Shown: piece by piece, positions 43,243-50,975 of the stretch
Position numbering within the stretch: the stretch's first letter is position 1
Layout of the letters: each line of letters opens with the position of its first letter
From: Bradyrhizobium sp. CSS354
GTDB lineage: Bacteria; Pseudomonadota; Alphaproteobacteria; Rhizobiales; Xanthobacteraceae
Reading direction: 5' to 3'
NCBI RefSeq assembly: GCF_029051725.1
Contig: NZ_JAACFU010000022.1
Location: 44,034 to 108,033, forward strand
DNA length: 64,000 bases
Translations under genes and position numbers: made by a program
Notes under the pieces: model-generated
The model's database searches: none
Seen by the model: the letters and a program-made list of their open reading frames with translations, nothing else
What the model was told of the DNA's origin: nothing

Positions 43243-46014
43243 ATGGCAACTTCGCAACTTCCGAACCTGCTTGACGGCTATTCAACCCGGCCGAGCTGGA
43301 ATGTGGCCGGCGTCGATTATGCGGTCGGGGCGACATCGACATCGCTCAAGGATCCGGCGACGATCTCGATGGCGGGCGTTTCGATAGATACGTCGAGCCG
43401 CACGATCACGATCAGCGGAAACAATATCACGCTTGATGGGTATGATTTCTCGCTTCACGGCGGATATCAGGTGACCGTCGCAGGATCGAATGCGACGATC
43501 TCGAACAGCAATTTTGCGATTGGCGCCAACCAGGGATCATATCTGGTCTACGGGACCTCGGGGGCGTCCAATCTGACCCTCGCGCATAATACCTTTGACG
43601 GCAGCGCCATCGGTAACGCCACATCGTTCATCGGCTTCGCCGGTTCGGGCCAGGTCAAGATGGAGTACAACTGGTTCAAGGAGTTTCCGCAGCACGTCGT
43701 CGAATTCACGCAGGCAAACGGCAGCCCGAGCTTCTCGGTCGTCTACAAATATAATCTGGTCGAGCAGGGGGCGATCCAAGACGGCGCCCATCTGAACTTC
43801 CTTCAGTTCGGCGGCGGCACCGCGAGCTCGGTGGATGTCGAGTTCAATACCACCTATCAGACCCCGCAGGCGTCGGGAGGCGAAGGCTTCCAGTTCTACA
43901 GCAATACGCAGGGCGGAGTGATCCAGAATGCCACCATGGCATACAACACGATGATCGCGGCCGGCGGAGACGCCGGGTCAGCGATGTCGTATATGGTTCA
44001 TGCCAATTCCTACAACGACGACAGTTCTGCCCACAGTGGCAGCGTGCATGACAACTTCTTTGATCTGCAGGCGGCGTGGGGGGCATTCTACTCCGCTCCG
44101 AGCGGCTGGTCGTTCTCCAACAATATGGATATGCGCACCGGTCAGGTGGTCAATTCGAATAATACCGAATCGGTGCCGAAATCTGCACCAGTGGTGGTGC
44201 CGGCAGGAGCCGATGGCTCGTCGGGCAGCACGTCGTCTGGTTCCGGTTCGACCGGTTCTACTCTGCCGGCCGCTCCCGTCATCGCGTCGTTCTCGACCGA
44301 CAGCGGCGCCGCCGGCGACAAGATCACCAACGACAATACCGTCGAGCTCAAGGGGTCGGCTGCCGCCGGCAGCACGGTCAAGGTCTACGATGGTACGACC
44401 CAGATCGGTTCGGCCACTGCGGACTCGAGCGGCGCCTGGGACTACATCACAAAGGTTCTGACTGACGCCAAGCATACGCTCACCGCAACGGCGACCAACT
44501 CGTCGGGTCAGACCAGCGCGGCGTCGTCTGCGTTGGCAATCACCGTCGACACTAAAGCGCCGACTGCGCCGACCATGGCCAGCCATACGGTGAACAGTGC
44601 CAATCAGGTGGTGTTGTCGGGCTCGGCGGAAGCGAGCAGTGTCGTCAAGGTATTCGACGGCACGACCCAGATCGGGACCGTCACGGCCGACAGCAATGGC
44701 GCTTGGGGCTACACCAGCGCTGCCCTAGCAGCCGGTTCGCACAGCCTCACCGCCAAGGCAACGGACGCGGCAGGCAACACCGGCGCGGCGTCCACCGCGT
44801 TCGCGGCGAGCATCAGCAGTTCGGCACCGACCTCGCCGACGTCACCGTCGTCGCCGACCGCGCCCACGTCGCCGACTGCCGGTACGGTCGTCGAGTCGGC
44901 TGGCTCGACAACTCTCGTTGAGAGCAGCGGCAAATTTTACCTCAACGGCAGCACCGGATCGGGCCCCACGCTGAAGGATAACGGTGTGGCGTTTGTGAGC
45001 GGGTCAGATGGCACCTGGACTCCAATTGGTGCGGAGAAGACGGCGACGGGCTATGAGGTTGCCTGGAAGGAGACCAGCACCGGTCAGTACACGGCGTGGA
45101 ACACCGACAACAACGGCAACTACGTTTCGCATGTCGACACCCTGACCGGGTCAACGTGGGGCGGCTCCGTGTCGGGTACGGACTCCGGCCTGAAATCGTT
45201 GGAGACCACCTTCCATCAGGATCTGAACGGTGACGGTCAGATCGGTACTTCCACTGCCACCGCACCAACGTCGCCAGCGCCGACCACTGGCACGGTCGTC
45301 GAGTCGGCTGGTGTGACAAGTCTCGTTGAGAGTGGCGGCAAATTCTACCTCAACGGCAGCAGCGGAACGGGCCCTTCGCTTAAGGATGGCGGTGCCGATT
45401 TCGTGAGCGGGTCAGATGGCACCTGGACTCCCATTGGTGCGGAGAAGACGGCGACGGGCTATCAGGTTGCCTGGAAGGAGGCGAGCACCGGTGAATACAC
45501 GGCGTGGAACACCGACAACAACGGCAACTACGTCTCCCATGTCAGCACCCTGACCGGCTCCACGTCCGGCGGCTCGGTGTCGGGTACGGACTCTGGGCTT
45601 AAGTCGCTTGAGACAAGCTTCCATCAGGATCTCAACGGTGATGGGCAGGTCGGTACTTCGAACCTGGCTACGTCGTCCACGAGCACCACGCAGACCATTG
45701 CTACTTCGAGCTCAACAACCAGCAACACACAGACGAGCACTTCAGGCAATGACGTGTTCGTTGGGACCAGCAAGGCTGACACTTTCTCGTTTGCCGCGAA
45801 TTTCGGCAACGATGTTGTCAAGGGCTTCGTTGCCAGCGGACCTGCTCACGACGCGATCGAGTTCAGTAAGAGCGTGTTCGACAGTTTTGCCAGTGTTCTC
45901 TCCCACGCGACCCAATCAGGTGGCGACGTCGTCATCGCGACGGGGGACGACACGCTCACGCTGAAGAACATGAAGGTCGGTTCGTTGACCAGCCAGGACT
46001 TCCACTTCGCGTAA
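43243..46014 (+). CDS. Type I-secreted beta-helix protein with Ig-like, Trp-rich repeat and RTX-like C-terminal regions
   Basis: This 923-residue protein has no N-terminal signal peptide. Residues about 14-306 form the beta-helix domain shared with the upstream paralog. Two bacterial Ig-like modules follow at about 345-525 (VKVYDGTTQIGSATADSSGAW and its repeat). Two 136-residue repeats follow at about 545-805, each with WTPIGAEKTATGY, YTAWNTDNNGNYVSHV and a calcium-loop-like DLNGDGQ. The C-terminal about 90 residues contain GNDVFVGTSKADTFSFAANFG, DTLTLKNMKVGSL and QDFHFA. This matches RTX/serralysin-type C-terminal export signals. The PrtD/HlyD-type transporter genes follow directly. A polysaccharide-binding or -modifying role is inferred. 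Confidence 0.87.
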   Translation: MATSQLPNLLDGYSTRPSWNVAGVDYAVGATSTSLKDPATISMAGVSIDTSSRTITISGNNITLDGYDFSLHGGYQVTVAGSNATISNSNFAIGANQGSYLVYGTSGASNLTLAHNTFDGSAIGNATSFIGFAGSGQVKMEYNWFKEFPQHVVEFTQANGSPSFSVVYKYNLVEQGAIQDGAHLNFLQFGGGTASSVDVEFNTTYQTPQASGGEGFQFYSNTQGGVIQNATMAYNTMIAAGGDAGSAMSYMVHANSYNDDSSAHSGSVHDNFFDLQAAWGAFYSAPSGWSFSNNMDMRTGQVVNSNNTESVPKSAPVVVPAGADGSSGSTSSGSGSTGSTLPAAPVIASFSTDSGAAGDKITNDNTVELKGSAAAGSTVKVYDGTTQIGSATADSSGAWDYITKVLTDAKHTLTATATNSSGQTSAASSALAITVDTKAPTAPTMASHTVNSANQVVLSGSAEASSVVKVFDGTTQIGTVTADSNGAWGYTSAALAAGSHSLTAKATDAAGNTGAASTAFAASISSSAPTSPTSPSSPTAPTSPTAGTVVESAGSTTLVESSGKFYLNGSTGSGPTLKDNGVAFVSGSDGTWTPIGAEKTATGYEVAWKETSTGQYTAWNTDNNGNYVSHVDTLTGSTWGGSVSGTDSGLKSLETTFHQDLNGDGQIGTSTATAPTSPAPTTGTVVESAGVTSLVESGGKFYLNGSSGTGPSLKDGGADFVSGSDGTWTPIGAEKTATGYQVAWKEASTGEYTAWNTDNNGNYVSHVSTLTGSTSGGSVSGTDSGLKSLETSFHQDLNGDGQVGTSNLATSSTSTTQTIATSSSTTSNTQTSTSGNDVFVGTSKADTFSFAANFGNDVVKGFVASGPAHDAIEFSKSVFDSFASVLSHATQSGGDVVIATGDDTLTLKNMKVGSLTSQDFHFA
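43294..44164 (+). repeat. Direct repeat, copy 2 of duplicated beta-helix domain
   Basis: This is the partner of 41700-42570 at offset 1594. It codes for residues about 18-308 of the long protein. Divergence between copies is low and spread over all codon positions by eye. Confidence 0.9.
44885..45660 (+). repeat. Two tandem 408-bp units coding for Trp-rich, calcium-loop repeats
   Basis: GAGTCGGC at 44893 recurs at 45301, giving a 408-base (136-codon) period. Each unit ends with a DLNGDGQ(I/V)GTS segment that resembles a dockerin or EF-hand calcium loop. Confidence 0.85.
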
Positions 46015-46107
46015 GGTATGGGCATCCACACCGAGTAGTACTCAACAACTGCCTTGGGGATCTCTTGGGGGATCTTCCGACAAAGGCATGGTTCAAGGGC
46101 GGCTACC

Positions 46108-48042
46108 ATGATTGACTTTGGACGGCGGGGGGGATTCCCCCCGCCCGCGAATCTTTATCGAATTCCACTTCTACATATATCAGGGCTATGGGCGGTCGGA
46201 CGGCGGTGGGCGGAAGACGCCGAACTGCGGACGCCGCAACTGATCGGCTGGGCAAAGCGCTCGGTCGAAGCCCTGCGGCGACGGATATTCGCTGGTCGAC
46301 CCCGGCCGGCGGAGGACTATGACGAGTCGCAGTCAGAGATGTCGGCTTTCCTGCGGTCTTGCCGCCGGATTTTCTGGGCTCTCGCGGCCTTCAGCGGGAT
46401 GAGCAATCTCCTCATGCTCACCGGGTCGTTTTTCATGCTGCAAGTCTATGATCGGGTGCTCCCCGGGCGCAGCATACCGACGCTGATCGCCTTGATGGTT
46501 CTGGCGACGGTGCTTTACCTGTTTCAGGGTGGGCTGGACCTCGTCAGGAACAGGATCAGCGCCCGGGTCGGCCGGTATTTCGATGAAAGGCTCGGTGTTC
46601 GGATATTCGACGCGCTTGTTCGCCTGCCTCTCAAGACCAGGGCCGATGGCGATGGCTTGCAGCCGGTGCGGGACCTTGATCAGGTCCGCAGCTTCCTGTC
46701 GAGCGGAGGGCCGACGGCGCTCTTTGATCTGCCTTGGATGCCGATCTATCTCGGCGTCTGCTTCCTCTTTCACTTCTGGATTGGCGTCACTGCGCTGGCC
46801 GGCGCGCTGGTGCTGGTCGGCATTACGCTGCTCACGGAAACACGCACCCGAGGGCCGGCAAAGGCGTCCTCGCGCCTGGCCGTTTCGCGAACTGCCCTTG
46901 CGCTCGAGGGGCGGCGCAATGCCGAGGTTCTGCAGGCCATGGGCATGCGGCAACAAGCGGCTTTCCGTTGGCGGGATGTCAACGCGAAGTACCTCGCGGC
47001 CCATGAGCGGGCCAGCGATGTCGCAAACGGACTCGGTGGCGCATCCAAGATCTTCCGGGCGATCTTGCAATCGCTGGTTCTCGCCGTTGGTGCCGTCCTC
47101 GTCATCAACCAGGAATCGAGCGCCGGCATCATCATCGCCGGATCGATTCTCACCGCGCGTGCACTGGCGCCCGTCGAAATGGCCATTGCGAACTGGAAAG
47201 GATTTGTCGCCGCGCGGCAATCGGGGCAACGGCTCGATCACTTGCTGAAGCTTCTGCCTAACGAGGAGGAGCGCTTGGCATTGCCGGCGCCTGTTGAAAC
47301 CCTCACCGCGGAGCACCTCTATATTGGCGCCCCGAACTCCGACAGGCCGACCCTCAGCGAAGTGTCGTTCCAGCTGCGGAGCGGGCAAGCGGTTGGAATC
47401 ATCGGTCCGAGCGGGTCCGGCAAATCGACGCTGGCACGCGCGCTGGTGGGAGTGTGGCCGTGCATTAGAGGCAGGATCCGGCTCGACAACGCTTCGCTCG
47501 ATCACTGGTCTTCAGACGCGCTCGGCAAGCACATCGGCTATCTGCCTCAGGACGTCGAATTGTTCGACGGCAGCATCGCAATGAACATTGCGCGGTTCGA
47601 CCCGGAGGCAACGGCCGCTGCTGTTCTGGAAGCCTCACATGCCGCGGGCGCGCACGACCTCATTCTCTCCCTTCCGGACGGCTACAGCACGAAGATTGGC
47701 GAGGGAGGGCTGGCGCTGTCGGCGGGACAGCGGCAGCGTATCGGGCTCGCGCGCGCCTTTTACGGCAAGCCCTTCCTGGTCGTGCTTGACGAGCCGTCTT
47801 CCAATCTCGATGCCGAGGGCGAGGAGGCCTTGACCGAGGCGATCCTGAACGTGCGCCGCCGGGGAGGGATTGTCGCCGTTGTCGCGCATCGTCCGAAGGC
47901 GCTGGAAGGTGTGGACCATGTCTTGTGCCTCGGGGAAGGCAGGGTTCAGTCTTTCGGCAAGAGGGAGGAGGTTCTCAAGAGAGTGTTGCGCAATCCAGTA
48001 CCGCTCAAGGTCGTCGCGGAAACTCAAGGAGGCGGTCGATGA
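46108..48042 (+). CDS. PrtD-type type I secretion permease/ATPase
   Basis: This is a 644-residue ABC exporter as annotated. The family core begins near MSAFLRSCRRIFWALAAF (ATG at 46339), which would give 567 residues, the usual length. The 46108-46338 part is in frame but Arg-rich and may be untranslated. A first helix pair is at FSGMSNLLMLTGSFFMLQVYDRVLPG, the PrtD hallmark, and no C39 domain is present. The ATPase has Walker A GPSGSGKSTLARAL, signature LSAGQRQRIGLARAF and Walker B LVVLDEPSSNLD. It lies just after the RTX-like beta-helix gene and overlaps its HlyD partner by 4 bases. That beta-helix protein is the likely substrate. Confidence 0.92.
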   Translation: MIDFGRRGGFPPPANLYRIPLLHISGLWAVGRRWAEDAELRTPQLIGWAKRSVEALRRRIFAGRPRPAEDYDESQSEMSAFLRSCRRIFWALAAFSGMSNLLMLTGSFFMLQVYDRVLPGRSIPTLIALMVLATVLYLFQGGLDLVRNRISARVGRYFDERLGVRIFDALVRLPLKTRADGDGLQPVRDLDQVRSFLSSGGPTALFDLPWMPIYLGVCFLFHFWIGVTALAGALVLVGITLLTETRTRGPAKASSRLAVSRTALALEGRRNAEVLQAMGMRQQAAFRWRDVNAKYLAAHERASDVANGLGGASKIFRAILQSLVLAVGAVLVINQESSAGIIIAGSILTARALAPVEMAIANWKGFVAARQSGQRLDHLLKLLPNEEERLALPAPVETLTAEHLYIGAPNSDRPTLSEVSFQLRSGQAVGIIGPSGSGKSTLARALVGVWPCIRGRIRLDNASLDHWSSDALGKHIGYLPQDVELFDGSIAMNIARFDPEATAAAVLEASHAAGAHDLILSLPDGYSTKIGEGGLALSAGQRQRIGLARAFYGKPFLVVLDEPSSNLDAEGEEALTEAILNVRRRGGIVAVVAHRPKALEGVDHVLCLGEGRVQSFGKREEVLKRVLRNPVPLKVVAETQGGGR

Positions 48043-49352
48043 ACGACCAGGTGACACCGGCGCTGCAATCAATCCAGCGTTACATGATCGTCGGTATGAT
48101 CATGTTCGGTTTTGTAACCTTTGGGGTCGGCGGTTGGGCGACAACGACCCAATTGTCGGGCGCGGTGATCGCCCAAGGCGTGGTCGTGGTGGATTCGAGC
48201 GTCAAGAAGGTTCAGCACTCCACTGGTGGGATCGTGGGAGAGTTGCGCGTGCGGGAGGGCGCGCGGGTTAATGCAGGGGATATTTTGATCCGCCTCGACG
48301 AGACGCAGACGCTCGCGAATGCCACCATCGTCACGAACAGCCTCGATGAGCTGTTCGCGCGGCAGGCTCGTCTGGAGGCCGAGCGCGATGGCGCCGAGCA
48401 GGCTGTCTTTCCCAAGGTGCTGCTCGACCGGGCCAAGGAGAGCAACTCGGAGGCGAGCCGTGCGATTACTGCGGAGCGAAAGCTGTTCGAGCTGCGTCGT
48501 CAGGCGCGGAGCGGCCAAAAAGCGCAGTTGCAGGAGAAAAGCGCGCAGCTGGAAAACGAGATCAAAGGCCTCACGGGGCAGACCGAGGCCAAGCAGAAGG
48601 AAGTCGAATTTATCCGGCAGGAGCTGGAGGGCGTGCGCAGTCTCTGGCAAAAAAATCTGGTGCCGATCACGCGGCTCAATTCCCTCGAGCGGGATTCCGC
48701 TCGCCTCGAAGGCGAGCGCAGCCAGCTGGCAGGAATGATTGCGCAGTCGAAGGGCAAGATTGCCGAAATCGGACTCCAGATCATTCAGATCGACCAGGAC
48801 CTGCGGACGGAAGTGGGCAAGGATCTGATCGAAACGCGATCGAAGCTCTCCGAGCTGAGCGAGCGCAAGACCGCGGCGGTCGATCAATTGAATCGGATCG
48901 ATATCAGGGCACCGCAAACCGGTCGCGTCCACGAGCTGAGCGTCCACACGGTCGGAGGTGTGATCGCTCCCGGCGAGCAGATCATGCTGATCGTGCCCGA
49001 TGCGGACTCGCTTGCGGTCGAGGTCAAGATCGCACCGCGCGATATCGACCAGGTCTATATGGGGCAGACCGCGACAATGCGCTTCGCGGCGTTCAACCAG
49101 AAGACCACGCCCGAAATCGACGGAGAGGTCAGCATGGTCTCGGCAGACATCACGCAGGACCAGCGCGCCGGCACCAGTTACTACACGGGTCGCGTTCTGC
49201 TGAAGCCGGAAGAGCTGGCGAAACTCGGGTCGGCCAAGCTGTTGCCCGGCATGCCGGTGGAGGTCTTCATCAAGACGGCCGGTCGGACCGCGTTGTCTTA
49301 CCTGCTCAAACCGCTGCACGATCAGGCGGGGCGCGCATTCAAGGAGCGCTGA
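48039..49352 (+). CDS. HlyD/PrtE-family type I secretion adaptor
   Basis: This 437-residue periplasmic adaptor has a single transmembrane helix at about 16-38 (MIVGMIMFGFVTFGVGGW). The barrel/lipoyl motif VQHSTGGIVGELRVREGARVNAGDILIRLDE follows. A long coiled coil spans about 95-290, and the C-terminal IAPRDIDQVYMGQTATMRFAAFNQ barrel follows. AAGGAGG at 48026-48032 and the ATGA overlap with the transporter stop fix the start at 48039. It should pair with the PrtD-type transporter and an unlinked TolC. Confidence 0.93.
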   Translation: MNDQVTPALQSIQRYMIVGMIMFGFVTFGVGGWATTTQLSGAVIAQGVVVVDSSVKKVQHSTGGIVGELRVREGARVNAGDILIRLDETQTLANATIVTNSLDELFARQARLEAERDGAEQAVFPKVLLDRAKESNSEASRAITAERKLFELRRQARSGQKAQLQEKSAQLENEIKGLTGQTEAKQKEVEFIRQELEGVRSLWQKNLVPITRLNSLERDSARLEGERSQLAGMIAQSKGKIAEIGLQIIQIDQDLRTEVGKDLIETRSKLSELSERKTAAVDQLNRIDIRAPQTGRVHELSVHTVGGVIAPGEQIMLIVPDADSLAVEVKIAPRDIDQVYMGQTATMRFAAFNQKTTPEIDGEVSMVSADITQDQRAGTSYYTGRVLLKPEELAKLGSAKLLPGMPVEVFIKTAGRTALSYLLKPLHDQAGRAFKER

Positions 49353-49397
49353 GTCTTCGCGGAAGATAGCAGCGTTCGACTGCGCGCATTCCAGGCG

Positions 49398-49418
49398 GGC
49401 GCCCTATCCGTGGGCGCC
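49398..49418 (+). terminator. Hairpin after the second type I secretion operon
   Basis: A perfect 7-bp stem (GGCGCCC / GGGCGCC) encloses a 7-base loop, 46 bases after the adaptor stop codon. There is no U-run, which is common for high-GC genomes. A transcription-end role is inferred. Confidence 0.4.
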
Positions 49419-49622
49419 GGCGTTGCGGCCAGCCTCTGAAGGCACGGCTGGGCGGCCGGGCGCATCGGCAGCGGGCGGGCTCGGCCGACGAGTGCGCGTC
49501 ACAAGCCGGATCGGAGTCTGCAGTCTGCTTTGCAGAGTCGACACCAGCGTTCTGAAGATGTCGGGTCGCCGCAAGAGATTTGGTGGGGCGAACGTGGTGA
49601 GATCGACCCACCTCCTGATCAA
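49404..49622 (-). CDS. Possible small hypothetical protein downstream of a small membrane protein
   Basis: This 72-residue basic frame (MIRRWVDLTTFAPPNLLRRP...) begins with a TTG that overlaps the stop of the preceding small frame as TTGA. It has no membrane segment and no recognised family. The overlap with a plausible membrane protein is the only support, and the 3' end runs into the hairpin of the convergent operon. It may be non-coding. Confidence 0.25.
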   Translation of the reverse strand: MIRRWVDLTTFAPPNLLRRPDIFRTLVSTLQSRLQTPIRLVTRTRRPSPPAADAPGRPAVPSEAGRNAGAHG

Positions 49623-49798
49623 CCGCGGTCGCGCTGCTTTCGACGGATCGACCGTGGCAGATGCCTGGGCGAGATTGCGGATCGCTCGAACGACCGTCGG
49701 TTCAGTACGTCCATTCGCTTGGCGTACAGGGTCATCGCCGCTACGAAGACAAGTATCGTAGCTTCAGCTCCCAGGATGACGAGTAGCTCACCTGGCAT
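49619..49798 (-). CDS. Small single-pass membrane protein, hypothetical
   Basis: This 59-residue frame starts MPGELLVILGAEATILVFVAAM, one clear transmembrane helix at about 3-25. A basic cytoplasmic tail (RSFERSAISPRHLPRSIRRKQ) follows. The codons use G/C in third positions as real genes here do. GGGAAGG lies about 14 bases upstream, and an earlier ATG at 49825 is possible. No family was recognised. It faces the second type I secretion operon convergently. Confidence 0.4.
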   Translation of the reverse strand: MPGELLVILGAEATILVFVAAMTLYAKRMDVLNRRSFERSAISPRHLPRSIRRKQRDRG

Positions 49799-50211
49799 AT
49801 GGAATCTGCCTTCCCGAGGAAGCACCGTTTGACGATTTGGCCTCGGTGAATAATTAAATCAACAGTTATGATTATATGGGCGGTTGAATTCTTGCCCTGG
49901 CTGGATCGGCGAACCACGTCTGTTCCGTGCCGCGCCGCGCTTGCCGCGCCTTTCCATCGAGAACGATTGTAGCCGCAAGGCTTCCCGTTCCATTCATCCT
50001 TGCATTTGTCCTTGCAGGCGCCGCCGGTGTCACTGCAGCCCGTTTGAGCGACTTTCAACGCGAATTTGATTATTAATTTATTCTTGCCGATTTAATTAAG
50101 TGGAATTATATTAAATAAATAATACGAAATAATTATTTTCGCGCGATCGGGACGCGCGCCGCGTCGGCGGTGGATCCGACCTCAGTTTGGCGTACGCAGG
50201 GGGATCGGCAG
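49799..50211. promoter_or_regulatory. Intergenic region with the longest AT-rich block of the window
   Basis: No gene was seen in these 413 bases. The part 50060-50140 is almost purely A/T: TTGATTATTAATTTATTC, TGCCGATTTAATTAAGTGG, ATTATATTAAATAAATAATA and AAATAATTATTTTCGCG. It lies just upstream of the LapG-like peptidase gene. GAATAATTAAATC occurs near 49848. Promoter and silencer-binding functions are inferred. Confidence 0.45.
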
Positions 50212-50826
50212 ATGCAGCGAACCTCGGGCCCAGTCATCGCGGCAGCCGTAGCTGTCATGATCGGAGGCGTTCAGTGGGCGCATGCGGCATTGTTGACCGT
50301 GCCGACGGCGCCGCGAGCGGCTCTTGCGCACATCGAGTTGGGACGCCCGACGCTTCCGCCCCTCACGTACACGGTGTTTTGCCTGCGCTATGAGGCTGAA
50401 TGTCGCCCGCGGCGCTCCTTCCGCGGTGGGCCGGCCCGGTTGACGAAGGAACGGTGGGCAGAGCTGAAAGCAATCAATCGCGCCGTGAACCGCGCCATTG
50501 CTCCGCAGCCCAATGAACTCGGGCTTGCCGGTGAGGAGTGGATCGTTAACCCCGATCGCGGTGATTGCAACGACTACGCAGTGAGCAAGCGTCATGAACT
50601 GCTGCAACGCGGCTGGCCCGCACGGGCCCTGCTATTGAGCGAAGTGGTCACCAGTTCTGGAGACCATCACCTTGTGCTGGTGGTGCGCGCCAGGACTGGC
50701 GACCTGGTCCTCGACAATCTGACGCCCGAGATCAAGCCGTGGTCGCGGGTGCCGTATGGCTGGGTCCGCATGCAGATGCCGAGCGACAGCCGACTGTGGG
50801 CGACGACTGGCCGACCGGGAGCATGA
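50212..50826 (+). CDS. Bacterial transglutaminase-like cysteine peptidase (LapG-like)
   Basis: This 204-residue protein has a Sec signal peptide (about 1-28, ending VQWAHA-A). Its catalytic triad is visible: Cys119 in NPDRGDCNDYAVSKRHELL, His in SSGDHHLVLVVRARTG and Asp in DLVLDNLTPEIKPW. This is the BTLCP family, whose best-known member, Pseudomonas LapG, cleaves a type I-secreted adhesin in the periplasm. Large type I substrates are encoded on both sides, making a similar job plausible. No LapD-like receptor is in the window. The ATG at 50212 gives the signal peptide; an upstream GTG at 50170 adds 14 residues with no ribosome site. Confidence 0.88.
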   Translation: MQRTSGPVIAAAVAVMIGGVQWAHAALLTVPTAPRAALAHIELGRPTLPPLTYTVFCLRYEAECRPRRSFRGGPARLTKERWAELKAINRAVNRAIAPQPNELGLAGEEWIVNPDRGDCNDYAVSKRHELLQRGWPARALLLSEVVTSSGDHHLVLVVRARTGDLVLDNLTPEIKPWSRVPYGWVRMQMPSDSRLWATTGRPGA

Positions 50827-50929
50827 GCTCCTGCCACGCGGCCGGAATCCCCATCGACGTATAAGTATAGATAACTCTCAAGAGTGGCAGCTTCTCGACA
50901 TCTCACCTCAGCCGGGGCCGCACCGACGT

Positions 50930-50950
50930 TCGCCCGCAGATCGCGGGCGA
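50930..50950. terminator. Hairpin between convergent genes
   Basis: A perfect 8-bp stem (TCGCCCGC / GCGGGCGA) with loop AGATC sits between the convergent peptidase and DUF4082-dehydrogenase genes. It could end transcription from both sides. No U-run follows on either strand. Confidence 0.5.
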
Positions 50951-50975
50951 TGGTCGAGAGCCGGCGCGCCCGCCG

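Noticed and set aside
41700..44164. Duplicated segment considered as a transposon or composite element
   Set aside because: No transposase, terminal inverted repeats or target-site duplications were seen; it is a gene-domain duplication.
46333..47505. 390-codon open frame on the minus strand
   Set aside because: It is antisense to the PrtD-type transporter; no domain resemblance.
48069..49319. 416-codon open frame on the minus strand
   Set aside because: It is antisense to the HlyD-type adaptor; Leu/Arg/Asp-rich composition typical of a shadow frame.
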